Shown: piece by piece, positions 38,943-50,811 of the stretch
How positions within the stretch are numbered: the stretch's first letter is position 1
Layout: each line of letters starts with the position of its first letter
Assembly (NCBI GenBank): GCA_021397845.1
Contig: CM038040.1
Span: forward strand, 43,171,088-43,235,087
Reading direction: 5' to 3'
Origin: Areca catechu
Lineage: Eukaryota > Streptophyta > Magnoliopsida > Arecales > Arecaceae
Length of the DNA stretch: 64,000 bases
Translations under genes and position numbers: made by a program
Notes under the pieces: model-generated
What the model saw: the letters and a program-made list of their open reading frames with translations, nothing else
The model's database searches: none
Told to the model about the DNA's origin: nothing

Positions 38943-40727
38943 TGTAAGCTATGGGCTTGGGCTGAAGTCGACAGACCCAGCCGACTTCAACCCAAACGAG
39001 AAAAAAAAAAAAAAAAAAAAACTGAAGAGAGGTGGAGACGGGGAGAAGACTGAAACAGGGGAGGGGAGATCTCCCTAGCCGGCCGGTGTTTTCACCGGAA
39101 AACTCGGTGGGAGAGTCATGGGAGGTGTGGGAGGAGGTCGGCGTCGGATTCGTGGGGATTTGGGACTCGGTGGTAGGGTTTTAAATGGCGAGGGAACTCT
39201 CGTTTTTTTAAAAAAAAATCCCTCACCGCCGCCCCTCGAGCCACCATCACGCTCTCTCTCCCTCTCCGACGAGCAACCGGAAGTTCCCCAACGCCGTCCG
39301 GTGAGTCCTTTCCTTTTATTTGCAATTTTGAAAGGATTTTTTATGTTTTTTTTTGGATTTTTCCGTTTCGTTTTGGGGCTGTTCTTCGTCGCCGTCACCT
39401 GTCGTCGCCTGACCGTGGTTGCCGGCAAGCTGGGGGGGGAACAAGTTCGGCCGGGCATGACATGGGGAGGAGAAGCAGGGGTGTTTCGGGAGATTTAAAG
39501 AGAAGAGAGAGAAGGGGAGAGAGAAAGAGGAGAGAGGAGGAGAAGAAGGATAGAATAGAAGGAAGAGAGAGAGAAGAAGAGAGAGAGAAATCAGGGGATT
39601 TTTCAAGATTCGCGAAAAAGTTGAGAATTTAGTTTTTAATTAAAATTATTTATCTATGTAGAGAATCAGTCTCCTGAGCGGGAAGGCGTCGCGCCGATTT
39701 CGGGTACGGATTAGTTCAGGCGGGGATAGTTGATTTTTGAGAGGTAAGGACTTCTAAACTTGATCACCCTAATATTAATATTTTACATGACCTGATTTGA
39801 TCCGAGCATATATTAAATATTTTTCATGCATGGTAGTTTTCGGATAACATGATTTGATTTCCGGGTTACGGAACGAGTTTGTTGTTAATGTTGTTTGCAT
39901 TTGCTAAGTGATATTGAATGTGTTTGATCGTGATATCGATCGTTGGAAAGTAACATGATCTGATTACGTGAGAAAAATGATAAAGTGTTAAGTGAACTGG
40001 TGTTTTGGACTAGCCCGGTGCCACGCGGTACCGTTTTTTCAGTGTGCCCATCACAGGCTGGAGTGTGACAATTTGTGTGCCAGTCATAGGTTGGAGTTTG
40101 ACAATAGTGTGCCCGTCACAGGCTGGAGTTTGACAACAGTGTGCCCGTCACAGGATGGAGTGTGACAATAGTGTGCCAGTCACAGGCTGGAGTGTGACCG
40201 TGGCTAGTCCAGAACCCTAAAGATAATGGTTAAATAATTAGAAATTCTAAAAGAAAAAAATGTAAAAAAAAAAATTCCAAAGTTTTTGGTTAAACATAAA
40301 TCTGAATTGTTTGATTTCGTCACATGTTATGCTAATGTTTTGCTATTTTTATATACATGTATATTATTATTGGTGATCATTTGGAACCCTTACTGGGCTA
40401 TATAGCTCACTCCCTATCATTTGTTTTTCTTTCAGAGATTCATGATACTTAAAGAGGATCTGGGCTGGGCATGAGACGGAGCTTTATAATTGTTGCTAGT
40501 TAGTTAGTTAGTTTCGGTTACTGATGTTTGTGAGTCAGTAGACCAATTAATGACATCGATTTAAATATGAATTGTACATTTGTTATTAATTTGTTTATAT
40601 AATATTAATTTAAATTGGATATGTTTGAATTGTTGTGTACCTAGGCCTTGCATAATCTCTAGGGTAAACCTAGGGTTTGTGCGGCCGGTCACGTAGCCGA
40701 TTCCGGTATTGGATTCGGGGCATGACA
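38943..40727 (+). repeat. 5' LTR of the 38.9-47.3 kb element
   Basis: 1785 bp. It starts TGTAAGCTATGGGC and ends GGGGCATGACA. It contains an A20 run (39001-39020), a GA-rich tract (39496-39590) and a 32-33-bp repeat array (40042-40200). Collinear with the 3' LTR at 45520-47335. Confidence 0.92.
40042..40200. repeat. 32-33-bp LTR minisatellite, five units, with internal hairpin
   Basis: Units read GTGTGCCC(G/A)TCACAGGCTG then GAGT(G/T)TGACAATA. Each contains GTCACA and, 10 or so bases later, TGTGAC, so every unit can fold into a small stem-loop. The 3' LTR has the same array at 46683-46807 with four units. Confidence 0.92.
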
Positions 40728-40730
40728 GAG

Positions 40731-40742
40731 TGGTATCGGAGC
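40731..40742 (+). other. Primer-binding site (initiator tRNA-Met type)
   Basis: TGGTATCGGAGC, three bases after the LTR end, one base from the common TGGTATCAGAGC. It primes minus-strand DNA synthesis in this family. Confidence 0.85.
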
Positions 40743-41184
40743 AAACCAGGTTCTAGGATCTTAGGATATAAGCTCAACGAGAGAGAGTGTGGGTTTGATC
40801 CATATGTGGGGTAGATATTATGTCATGATTGTTTTGACCATCTGAGTGTTAGTTGTATACTAACAACGATTGGTGTAGGTTTTCCATGGCGTGGTAGGTA
40901 GTGACGTGGACGTGTTAGGAGGCCCACAAGATTTGCAGATGGAGCAAATGCTTGGGATCCTATTGGGCAGTATGAGAATGCTGGAGCCTATCTGATAATG
41001 AGGAACATCCCCAGGACCCAATGCCGAATCTGACGAACAACACTGGTGATGAGGAGCATCCCCATGAACTAGTGCCCAATCCTTTGGACAACACCCGGAG
41101 ACTGGAACTGCTGAAACAGGAACACCGGGTGGATCTGGAGTTCAACCTGGGGACCAGATGGGTCTTCCTCAGCTATTACAAATT

Positions 41185-42236
41185 TTAGTACAGCAGCAAG
41201 CTACTGCAAGAGCTGATACACTAAGATTAATGGAAGCCCAACAGTAACAGCAGTAATTTATGCAACAGTTTATTATACAACGACAACAGCCAAAAGTCAG
41301 AATTCCTCAAGACGGCCAATTACACTAATAGAATTCAAGAAGTATGCGCCACCGGTATTCAAGGGGACTTCTGATCCCATGGAAGCAGAGGGATGGCTTA
41401 AAGCTGTTGAGAAAGTTTTCCAAGCCTTGCGGTGTCCAGAAGAGGAGAAGGTTACATTCGCTACCTTTTTATTGCAAGATGAGGCAGCTGCTTGGTGGGA
41501 GCTGGAGCTTGGAAAATAAGGACCAAATGTTACACCTTTTACCTGGACAGATTTTAGAAAGGTTTTCTATGAGAGATATTTTCCTCAAAGTGTTCGAGTA
41601 CAAAAATTTCGTGAATTTGATCGCTTGGAGCAAGGTACTTTTAACTATTTCTCAGTATGCCTCAAAGTTTGAGGAATTGTCGAGATATGCTCCATCACTC
41701 TTAGCTGATGAAGGGATCCGGGCCAGGAAATTTAAAAATGGACTTAGAAGTCGATCCAGCAGTAAGTGATTGCTTTTGAGCTACCAACTTATAAAGAGGT
41801 TGTTAATAAAGCATTAATTATAGAAAGGGGATTGGATGTGGCTCAAGCTGAAAGAGAAAAAGCATTAAAGAAGAGATCTGGAACAAGAGGGAATCAAGGC
41901 CAATCCTATAAAGGTATCAATGCAAAAGCAAGAAAGCTTGACAATGTTACTTCAGATGACAAGACTCAACCAAAGAGTGACGTCAAGTGCTTTAAGTGTG
42001 GTGGTCCCCATTATAAGCGGGATTGTACGTGGTCAGATGAGTGGAAGTGTCATAATTATGGTAAATCGGGACATAAGGCAGTTGTGTGTCTCTTTGGTCA
42101 AGGGTCACAGCACCAAGTACCTCGGGGAAAACAGCAACTTGAAGGACAACAAAAATCAGTGACTCAGGGACGAGTTTATGCACTCACCCAGCAGGATGCT
42201 AATGCATCAAATTCTATAGTGACAGGTATGATCAAA
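41185..42236 (+). pseudogene. Gag with two zinc knuckles (relic)
   Basis: After a leader, a Gln-rich stretch (41185-41290: CAGCAG, CAACAG codons) leads into a capsid domain with F-K-G-T-S-D-P, AEGW and WWELE-type residues (41350-41515, crossing frames). The frame breaks at several points. Two knuckles follow: CFKCGGPHYKRDC at 41988-42026, and CHNYGKSGHKAVVC (42048-42089), whose second Cys is Tyr. Then comes QGRVYALTQQDA, the gag-protease linker. The protein would form the particle and bind RNA; this copy is broken. Confidence 0.8.
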
Positions 42237-42700
42237 TTATTTTCCAGTAATGTTTATGTTCTTTTTAATACTGGCGCTACACACCTTTTCGTATATGTTA
42301 AATTGGTTGGGAAAATAATGAGTTAACCCCGACATCTTTAGAATTTGAACTCTGTATTTCCACTCCTAGTGAAGATGTTTTTGTGGTTAATCAAATCTGC
42401 AAGAAATGTAGATTGAATATCGAAGGTAGAACAATGGAAGCCGATTTGATAGTCATGGATATGAAAGATTTCGATATAATCCTTGGAATGGATTGGCTGG
42501 CAGCAAACCATACTTCCATCAACTGTTTTGAGAAAATTGTGAAATTTCAAATTCCTGATCAGTCAGAGTTCTATTTTAAGGGTAACAAGTTAACCCTTAT
42601 GAGGAGGTAATTTAGGCTTTTATTGCCAAGCAACTCTTCAGACAAGGTTGTGAAGGATTTCTGGCAACGGTGATAGATACTCAACAGCAGGAGCTTAAGC
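42237..42700 (+). pseudogene. Aspartic protease (relic)
   Basis: YVLFNTGATHLF at about 42255-42290 is the active-site motif, with the catalytic Asp changed to Asn (NTGA for DTGA). After a stop at 42324 the similarity resumes in another frame: MEADLIVMDMKDFDIILGMD and WLAANH (42433-42515). Broken and, by its active site, dead. Confidence 0.8.
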
Positions 42701-42716
42701 TGGAAGACATACCCGT

Positions 42717-43560
42717 GTGAAAGAATTTCTGGAGGTCTTTCCCGATGATCTGCCAGGATTACCTCATGATAGAGAGATTGAGTTCTCTATCGATCTTATA
42801 CCAGGTACAGGTGCCATCTCCAAAGCTCCTTATAGAATGGCTCTGGCAGAATTAAAAGAACTTAAGGAGCAATTGCAAGAACTGTTGGATAAAGGATTTA
42901 TCAGACCTAGCATGTCTCCCTGGGTGCTCCAGTCTTATTTGTAAAGAGAAGGATGGAAGTTTTTGGCTTTGCATTGATTATCGAGAATTGAACAAAGTGA
43001 CTATAAGGAACAAATATCCCTTACCAAGGATTGATGATCTATTGATCAATTATAGGGAGCACGGTATTCTCAAAAAATTGATCTTCGTTCTGGTTATCAT
43101 CAATTGAAGATAAAGATAGAGAATGTACCAAAGACAGCTTTTAGAACCAGATATGGACACTATGAATTTTTGGTTCTACCTTTTGGTCTGACAAATGCAC
43201 CTGCAGTTTTCATGGATCTCATGAACCGAGTGTTTAAAACCATATCTGGATCAATTTGTAGTAGTATTTATTGATGATATACTGATATATTCAAAAAGTC
43301 TACAAGCACATGAGGAGTACTTAAAGATAGTATTACAAATACTCAAGGAGGAGAAATATTTGCCAAGCTAAAAAAATGTGACTTTTGGTTGGACAGATTT
43401 CCTTCCTTGGCCATGTTATTTCTAAGGATGGTATTTCTGTGGATCCAAAGAAAGTGGAAGCAGTGGTAGAGTGGGAGAGGACCCACTAATATATCCGAAG
43501 TTCGGAGCAGAGTTTTCAAGAATTGAAGAAACGTTAATTCATGGCCCCAATATTGACTGT
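42717..43560 (+). pseudogene. Reverse transcriptase (relic)
   Basis: FPDDLPGLPHDREIEF and GAISKAPYRMALAELKEL (42735-42868) open the domain. After frame breaks, DYRELNKVT, YPLPRIDDL, HYEFLVLPFGLTNAPAVFMD (43150-43210) and the catalytic FIDDILIYSKS (43264-43299) follow. VDPKKVEA near 43440 marks the connection. The usual Y/F-x-D-D is present, but several stops and indels (for example after VLQSYL at 42942) make it inactive. Confidence 0.85.
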
Positions 43561-43935
43561 TAATGCGGAGACAGGGGAGTTTGTATATTAGTGATGCATC
43601 CCGAAAGGGTCTCGGTTGTGTGCTAATGCAAAATGGAAAGGTGATAGCCTATGTTCTAGACAGCTGAAATCATGAGTCAAATTATCCCACTCATGACTTG
43701 GAGTTAGCAGCTGTAGTTTTGCTTTAAAAAAATATGGAGACATTACCTGTATGGTAGTCGTTGTGAAATCTTTACAGATCATAAAAGTTTAAAATATATA
43801 TTTACTCAGAAGGAATTAAACTTGAGACAGAGAAGATGATTGGAACTATTAAAGGATATGATCTGACTATCAACTACCATCCAAGAAAGGCAAAATGTTG
43901 TAGCAGATGCCCTGAGTAGGAAAACCCCGAGTAAG
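43561..43935 (+). pseudogene. RNase H domain (relic)
   Basis: YISDASRKGLGCVLMQNGKV (43580-43640) carries the first catalytic Asp. NYPTHDLELAAVVF follows in another frame (43680-43722), and then ADALSRK near 43905-43925. This domain removes the RNA template after copying. At least three frame changes. Confidence 0.75.
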
Positions 43936-44036
43936 TTGGCAGTTTTAATTACTAATCAAAAGCACATCATAATGGATCTGGAAAGATCAGAGATCGAGGT
44001 ACGAATTCATAATTCTGGGATGCAATTAGAAATATT

Positions 44037-45483
44037 ATGGTACAACCTATCCTGATTGACAAAATTAAATCAGCTCAGAAGGAAGATTTAGAGCTTCAGA
44101 AAATTAGAGAGACAGTTGAGTCTGGTGTGCAATCTGAATTTACTATATATGAAGATGGTACCTTGAGATTTGGTAACAGATTATGTATTCCTAAACTTCC
44201 AGAATTAAAGAATGAAATTATGGAAGAAGCACATAGTTCAGTATATACGATGCATCCGGGTAGTACAAAAATGTATCGAGATCTACGTGAAAACTTTTGG
44301 TGGTCTGGTATGAAGAAAGATATAGCTCAGTATGTGGCTCAATGTTTGGTGTGTCAATGGTAAAAGTTGAGCATCAAAGACCTGCTGGACCATTGCAGTC
44401 TCTTGCGATTCCTCAGTGAAAATGGAGCACATTACCATGGACTTTGTGACAGGTTTACCCAAAACCCCTAAGGGAAATAATGCGATATGGGTGATTGTGG
44501 ATCGACTAACGAAGTCAGCTCATTCTTATCTTTTCGTATCGGACTCTCTCTGGAAAAATAGTAAATTTGTACATAGAACAAATTGTGAGACTACATGGAA
44601 TTCCAATTCTATAGTATCGGATCGAGACAGTAGGTTTGTTTCATAATTTTGGAAGAGTCTTCATAAAGCATTGGGGACCAAATTAAGTTTTAGTACAGCT
44701 TTTCATCCCCAAACCGATGGTCAGTCTGAGCGAACCATCCAGATTTTGGAAGACATGTTGAGAGCTTGTGTTATGGACTTGGGTGGTACTTGGGACTGTC
44801 ATCTATCGTTAATATAATTTGCCTACAATAATAGTTATCAAGCCAGTATTCAAATGGCGCCTTTTGAGACTTTATATGGTAGGAAGTGTAGATCTCCTAT
44901 CTGCTGGGATGTAGGAGAAAGAAAATTGTTAGGTCCAGAAAATAGTGCACAAACAGTGAAGAAGGTACAAATGATCAGAGAACATTTGCGTACTGCTCAA
45001 AGCCGACAGAAAAGTTATGCTGATAAAAGGCGAAGAGAGTTAGAATTCAATGTTGGTGATCATGTTTTTTTGAAAGTATCTCACACAAGGGGTGTGATGA
45101 GATTTGGTGTACGAGGAAAGTTGAGCCCGAGATTTGTGGGACCATTTGAGATTTTGGATAAGGTTGGTGAGGTGGCCTACCGATTAGCGCTACCACCAGT
45201 TATATCTGGAGTGCACAACGTGTTTCATGTATCTATGTTACGGAAATACATTCCTGATCCTAATCATGCAATAGATTATGTGCCTTTGCAACTTCAAGAG
45301 GATTTGACCTATGAGGAGGTGCCTTTAAGAATTGTCAATAGTAAGGAACAAAAATTGAGACACCGAATCATACCTTATGTGAAGGTGCACTGGAGCAATC
45401 ACAGTGAAAGAGAAACTACATGGAAACTTGAAGTAGAGATGCGAACAAGATATCCACAGCTTTTCGAAATACCAGGTACATAA
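44037..45483 (+). pseudogene. Integrase with chromodomain-like tail (relic)
   Basis: The zinc-binding region has H-H from MHPGSTKMYRDL and C-C from CLVCQ (44250-44362). The catalytic core begins MDFVTGLPKTPKGNNAIWVI with VDRLTK (44440-44517) and has SDRDSRF (44616-44636). TDGQSERTIQILEDML (44716-44763) supplies the Glu. The last 209 codons (44854-45483) are open: APFETLYGRKCRSPICWD, GPFEILDKVGEVAYRLALPP, HNVFHVSMLRKY, then a chromodomain-like tail and a TAA stop. Breaks lie near 44362, 44530-44646 and 44815. Chromoviral tails bind modified histones and steer insertion. Confidence 0.88.
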
Positions 45484-45507
45484 ATTTCGAGGACGAAATT
45501 TTTTTAA

Positions 45508-45519
45508 AACGGGGGAGAA
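45508..45519 (+). other. Polypurine tract before the 3' LTR
   Basis: AACGGGGGAGAA ends directly at the LTR start. It is the expected primer for plus-strand DNA synthesis and sets the left boundary of the 3' LTR. Confidence 0.8.
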
Positions 45520-47335
45520 TATAAGCATGGGCCTGGGCTGAAGTTGGCAAACCCAGTCGACTTCAACCCAAACGAGAAAAAAAAAAAAAAACAAAAGAAG
45601 AGAAACAGAGGAAAAAAAAAAAAAACTGAAGAGAGGCGGAGACGGGGAGAAGACCGAAACAGGGGAGGGGAGATCTCCCTAGCCGGCCGGTGTTTTCACC
45701 GGAAAACTCGGTGGGAGAGTCATGGGAGGTGTGGGAGGAGGTCGGCGTTGGATTCGTGGGGATTTGGGACTCTCTGGGTAGGGTTTTAAAAGGCGAGGGA
45801 ACTCTCATTTTTTTATAAAAAAAATCCCTCACCGCCGCCCCTCAAGCCACCATCACGCTCTCTCTCCCTCTCCGACGAGCAACCGGAAGTTCCCCAATGC
45901 CGCCGCGGTGAGTCCTTTCCTTATATTTGCAATTTTTGAGAGGATTTTGGGTTGTTTTTTTTTGGATTTTTCCGTTTCGTTTTGGGGCTATTCTTTGCCG
46001 CCGCCATCGTCGCCGCCGCCATCACCGTCACCTGCCGTCGCCGCACCGTGGAGCCCCTGCGGCACCACCCCGTGGTTGCCGGCAAGCGGGGGGAACGAGT
46101 TCGGCCGGGCGTGACATGGGGAGAAGCAGGGGTGGTTCGGGAGATTTAAAGAGAAGAGAGAGAAGGGGGAGAGAAAGAGGAAGAGGAGGAGAGAGAGAAG
46201 GAGCGAGGAGGAGAGAGGAAGAGAGAGAGAAAATCAGGGATTTTTCAAGATTCGGAAAAGTTGAGAATTTAGTTTTTATTAAAATTATTTATCTATGTAG
46301 AGAATCAGTCTCCTGAGCGGGAAGGCGTCGCACCGATTTCGGATACGGATTAGTTCAGGCGGGGATAGTTGATTTTTGAGAGGTAAGGACTTCTCTAACT
46401 TGATACCCGTAATATTAATATTTTACATGACCTGATTTGATCCGAGCATATATTAAAATTTTTCATGCATGGTAGTTTTCGGATAACATGATTTGATTTC
46501 CGGTTATGGAACGAGTTTATTGTTAATGTTGTTTGCATTTGCCAAGTGATCTTGAAATGTGTTTGATCGTGATATCGATCGTTGGAAAGTGACATGATCT
46601 GACTATGTGAGAAGAAATGATAAAGTGTTAAGTGAACTGGTGTTTGGACTAGTCATGCCACGGCAGTACCGTGGTTTCTCAATGTGCCCATCACAGACTG
46701 GAGTGTGACAATTTTGTGTGCCAGTCACAGCTGGAGTGTGACAATAGTGTGCCCGTCACAGGCTGAGTGTGACAATAGTGTGCCAGTCACAGGCTAGAGT
46801 GTGACCGTGGCTAGTCCAGAACCCTAAAGATAATGGTTAAATAATTGGAAATTCTAAAAGAAAAAAATGTAAAAAAAAAAATTCCAAAGTTTTGGTTAAA
46901 CATGAAATCTGAATTGTTTGATTTCGTCACATGTTATGCTAATGTTTGCTGTTTTCATATACATGTATATTATTATTGGCGATCATTTGGAATCCTTACT
47001 GGGCTATATAGCTCACTCCCTATCATTTGTTTTCTTTCAGAGATTCAGGATACTTAAAGAGGATCTGGGCTGGCGTGAGACGGAGCTTTATAATTGTTGA
47101 GCTAGTTAGTTAGTTAGTTTCGGTTACTGATGTTTGTGAGTCAGTAGACCAATTAATGACATCGATTTAAATACTGAATTGTACATTTGTTATTGATTTG
47201 TTTATATAATATTAATTTAAATATGATATGTTTGAATTGTTGTGTACCTAGGCCTTGCATAATCTCTAAGATAAAATCTAGGATTTATGCGGCCGGTCAC
47301 GTAACCGATTTCGGTACTGGATTCAGGACGTGACA
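45520..47335 (+). repeat. 3' LTR of the 38.9-47.3 kb element
   Basis: 1816 bp, collinear with 38943-40727. It begins TATAAGCATGGGCC where the other begins TGTAAGCTATGGGC, so the terminal TG is mutated to TA. It ends GGACGTGACA. It has a unique CCGCC-rich insertion near 46000-46060 (CGCCGCCGCC) not in the 5' LTR and one fewer 32-bp repeat. Divergence is visible throughout, so the insertion is not recent. Confidence 0.9.
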
Positions 47336-48235
47336 AGACAGTACCAGCTGAGTTATCACCTTAATAATATGCCGAGCCCTTTTAACATGCACCTTGTATC
47401 TTTGTCGCATGCCTGTATTCCAAATCTTCGACCATCTCATGTGGTCCTCACATCCCCTCCATTCTAAACTTGTCCCTTGCCGTGTGCAAGTTGAGCTATT
47501 CTCTGTGGAATCCCCTTCAATCCCTATCGTGGCAGCAGCAATGGACCATGTAGCAACTCCCCCTCTGCCAAAGCCTCGCATGATAATATGTAGGGAAAGG
47601 CTAGTATATAAAATTTTATTTTTTACAAGAATTTAAAATTTTTAATTAGATCAAATACATTACGGAGCTGGTGGATAAATCCAGGCATAAATCTACATGA
47701 ACAAACATTACTCTCCTCCTTTTGCATTCATCCACCATGCATATTATCCGGGATTTGCCCCGGTCCACTTGGACTTGGTCCATGCAATAATTTCATTTTC
47801 CCGGAATCATATTCCCTGCATAAAATATCATGATGCATAGGTTGCATGGCATAAGGGTAAGAAAAGTGCAAAGGATCGCTATTACGGTGAAAACAAAAAA
47901 ATTAGCATCTGGTCAATGTTTTTTATAGCACCCTTTCTATGGCTGCTATTCTGTTAGGAAGTCTCGGAAGACAATACATAATAAGATGATTGATGCAATG
48001 GATATGATATGTTTAACCCAAATTCCTTCAATTACTTTTAACAGCATAATTATTCTACTGTTCGAGGATGGAAGGTCGTCGAGATAAAGAGTACTACTGG
48101 AAATGGTGCATACATGTCTTCTTTTTATCCTTTAGCAATGTATGGTCTTCTTTAATTACTGGATTTTAGAAGCTTGATAATTTGTATGCGATGCGTTGGC
48201 TATGGCTTGTAAAATAAAATTATGATCAATAAGCA

Positions 48236-48682
48236 TAGAGATGACAACGGATCGAGTTTGGATTGGATCACTTAAAATTCATATCCATTCCGTTAAAAAA
48301 TTCTTCATCCCATACTTGCTCCATATCCATTTCAATGCAGATATAAAAAAAAATCACGTTTGGATCAGATCGGATCGGGTATATCCGGTCTCATAAAATT
48401 TAGTTTACTAAAATCTAAACAGGTTGGGCCGAGTCGGATCTGGTTTGGATATATTTATCCCATATCCAATTTACTTAAATATTTATAAACATAATTTTTT
48501 TTATATATAATGGATTGGATTTGGATCGAGACCTATAATTATCTGTACCCGACCCGAATCTAAGTCGGATTTTTTTTATATAACTCATATCCGTTTATAA
48601 ATTAGGCGGGTCAGATTTTACGGGTCCCATTACGGTTGGATCGGGTGAGGTATCCACCGAGTTGCTAAAACTGCCATCCCTA
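48236..48682. mobile_element. hAT-like MITE with GGATCGGG-rich ends
   Basis: Ends are TAGAGATGACAAC and, inverted, TAGGGATGGCAG. Flanking octamers AATAAGCA and AATAGATA agree at 5 of 8 positions, so any target duplication is worn. The interior repeats GGATCGG and TCGGATC motifs and (GATATGGAT)-like stretches, much like the element at 56195-57527. No coding capacity. Confidence 0.5.
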
Positions 48683-49234
48683 AATAGATAGCTATGCTTG
48701 CTTATGCAGTATATTTAGAAGATTGCAGATGTAGCAATGTTTTGGAAAAGGATTATTGTTATTTAATGGATTCTTATCATCAACTATTATGCTTATTATT
48801 TGAGTCCAACAAAAAGATTTTTTAGCAATGACATTGATGATTTGCCTATTATTTATCAAATAACCGGAGAATAACATGTGCTCAATAACCTCTCAAATTC
48901 TAAGTGATAATGGTGGAAATTGTATTTTATTTTTCCCTTGAGGCTAGAACAATTACATTGCTATATTATTGCCATTCGAACTTGAAAATTTTTTGTTTGT
49001 TTCACCATCAACTGGCTTCATGTCGGCTACTCCCCTCTTCTTTCCAGAGATGAAGTTGGAATTTTTTTGCTCATGCAGGACTTCTTTCATCTACTAATAA
49101 TACTGTTCCATTTTGCAATATTGAACCAGACCTTTCATAGACCACCTTTCAGGTTCATGAAAAATGATCTTAAATGTTGCAATACTAGTTGCATGCAGTG
49201 ATACCTTTGATATTAATTCACCACCTTTTAAGAA

Positions 49235-49375
49235 GTGAGTATTCCAACCAAGCTCAACAAAGGTGCTGTTAAGATCATCACTTCCCCTGAGATAACGAAG
49301 AAAGGGGACAAGGTGGTTTCTTTTGATGTTGCCTTCCTTGCCAAGCTTGTAGGAGTCCTTCCCATGATCCTGTAA
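49235..49375 (+). pseudogene. Short coding-like fragment, family not recognised
   Basis: An open stretch of 46 codons to a TAA has strongly protein-like composition: PTKLNKGAVKIITSPEITKK, then GDKVVSFDVAFLAKL, GVLPMIL. It is set in AT-rich non-coding DNA with a stop just upstream and no splice sites that I trust. I do not recognise the family. It could be a piece of a host gene moved here or the remnant of a gene interrupted by the element that begins at 49601. Confidence 0.4.
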
Positions 49376-49600
49376 TCACTCGCATACGACATCTGAATGT
49401 GAATGTTGAAAAATACGGTTCTACGGCTTTGTTTTTGGTATAAATATATGACTTAACATTTGAACTTCGAAAAATATATTGACAGAATAAATAATATGTT
49501 ATTACTAATTATTTACTCAGTATTTAAATAATATTATCATTATTTGAAAAATATAATCATGTAATATTTTATTTATTGATTAGTTGTTATTATTTGTACC

Positions 49601-50811
49601 TGTTGTCGCCAAGATCGTCGTGGCCTGTAGCTGTAGCTGGTCCCGGACCGCGTCCCTCGTCGTCTCGAACCGTGCTCGGACGCCCGAACCTGCAAAACAA
49701 GGTTAGAGACCCGGTCGATAATCCCGGCGGGGGTATTCCGATGCTCAAGTCAGTGATGACCTAGAAGAACAGATCATCTCGGTCAAGCTCCGCAGGTAGA
49801 CTCCATACTAGGAGAACATAATGAACTAGAAGAGTGTGGTGGAGTTGAACACGGAGCAGGGGAGGTGCCGGCTAAGGAGAGTTGGACGGCTAAGGAGAGT
49901 TGGAGCTAAAGGGCTGTGTCCGTCAAGACCTTTCCCGCAGGTCTCTGGTAGCATGTAATCCTAAGGCTAGTTTTTTGCTCTCCTGTGTGCCTGGCCTCTC
50001 TTCCCCTTGCTTCACTATGTTTTTGATCGCTTACCTTCTTTCTGAAACCATGGAAAGTTCTTTTAAGCCACTGGGGGACTGCCAGATACTTGCCTTGGGA
50101 TCCCTACATTGTTTGCTGGCACATGCTGCATTGCCTGGTGCCGTGTGTGGGATGCCTTTCCCCATTTGTGAAAGGGAATGGTACTGCATGCGCTGACATT
50201 CCTTTTGGTCACCCTACTTTTAAAAACATGGTAGGGCCTCGATCTGCGGGCCACCATCTCCTGGATATGGATTTGCTGGTTGACTTCCTCTTTTGTGGGG
50301 CGCAAACGGGTGGTGAGGACCATAGGGCCTCGATCTGGGGTCTCTTCCCATTTTGGTGTAAGTAACGGTGGGAACCATCATCGCGGGCCGGCAGGCATCC
50401 TCTCACAGTCCTCGGGCACCGGGCCACCGCCCTGGAAGAGTGGCGACCTCATGTAGCAGCAAACCTCCTCGTTCGAGGCGGAGCTGATCTGGAGGCAGAG
50501 CTCGACTTCGACCCGGCGTTTCGACCCGGAGGGAGCGCGATCGGGCAAAGGAGGGCGGAGCTTGACTTCAACCTCGGCATCTCGACCCGAAGGATCGTGG
50601 CTGGGGAAGGAGGGCGCCTCGACGTCTCAACCCAAAGGGAGCGCGGCCGGGCGAAGGAGGGCGAACTTGGCTTTGGCCTCGGTATCTCGACCCGGAGGGA
50701 GCGCGGCCGGACGAAGGAGTCCGGGTAGAGGCGTCCCATGTGGCAGCTTCGTCCGCCGTGTTGTTCAATGGAATCTGACATGGGTTCCACGTCTGCGATC
50801 CTGCCAAATCA
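49601..50811 (-). repeat. 3' LTR of the Tat-lineage element
   Basis: 1211 bp. + strand starts TGTTGTCGCCAAGATC and ends CTGCCAAATCA. It contains about four imperfect 62-bp units of GAGCTCGACTTCG...CTCGACCCGGAGGGAGCGCG type (50470-50730), one of them shortened. Collinear with the 5' LTR, with scattered substitutions. Confidence 0.92.

Larger units (their letters stand above)
38943..47335 (+). mobile_element. Degenerate chromovirus-like Ty3/gypsy element
   Basis: LTRs 38943-40727 and 45520-47335 flank gag, protease, RT, RNase H and integrase in Ty3/gypsy order on the + strand. Primer site is TGGTATCGGAGC at 40731-40742 (initiator tRNA-Met type); the purine tract AACGGGGGAGAA lies just before the 3' LTR. 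Flanking AGGCA (38938-38942) and AGACA (47336-47340) match 4 of 5. The integrase tail ends in a chromodomain-like VKVHWSNHSERETTWKLE segment, as in Tekay/Del-like chromoviruses (lineage by recollection). The coding region carries many stops and frameshifts. At 8.4 kb it has no nested insertion, unlike its neighbours. Confidence 0.9.
47341..49595. other. Intergenic DNA with one MITE and one coding-like relic
   Basis: Between the chromovirus-like element and the Tat element. It contains a hAT-like MITE (48236-48682) and a short coding-like fragment (49235-49375), listed separately. 47341-47600 reads as moderately GC sequence with a minus-strand open stretch of 94 codons lacking any recognised domain. 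The rest is AT-rich, no gene seen. Confidence 0.6.

Noticed and set aside
47297..47581. 94-codon minus-strand ORF after the chromovirus-like element
   Set aside because: It starts inside the LTR border region, has no domain and no splice context; likely chance or an old repeat.
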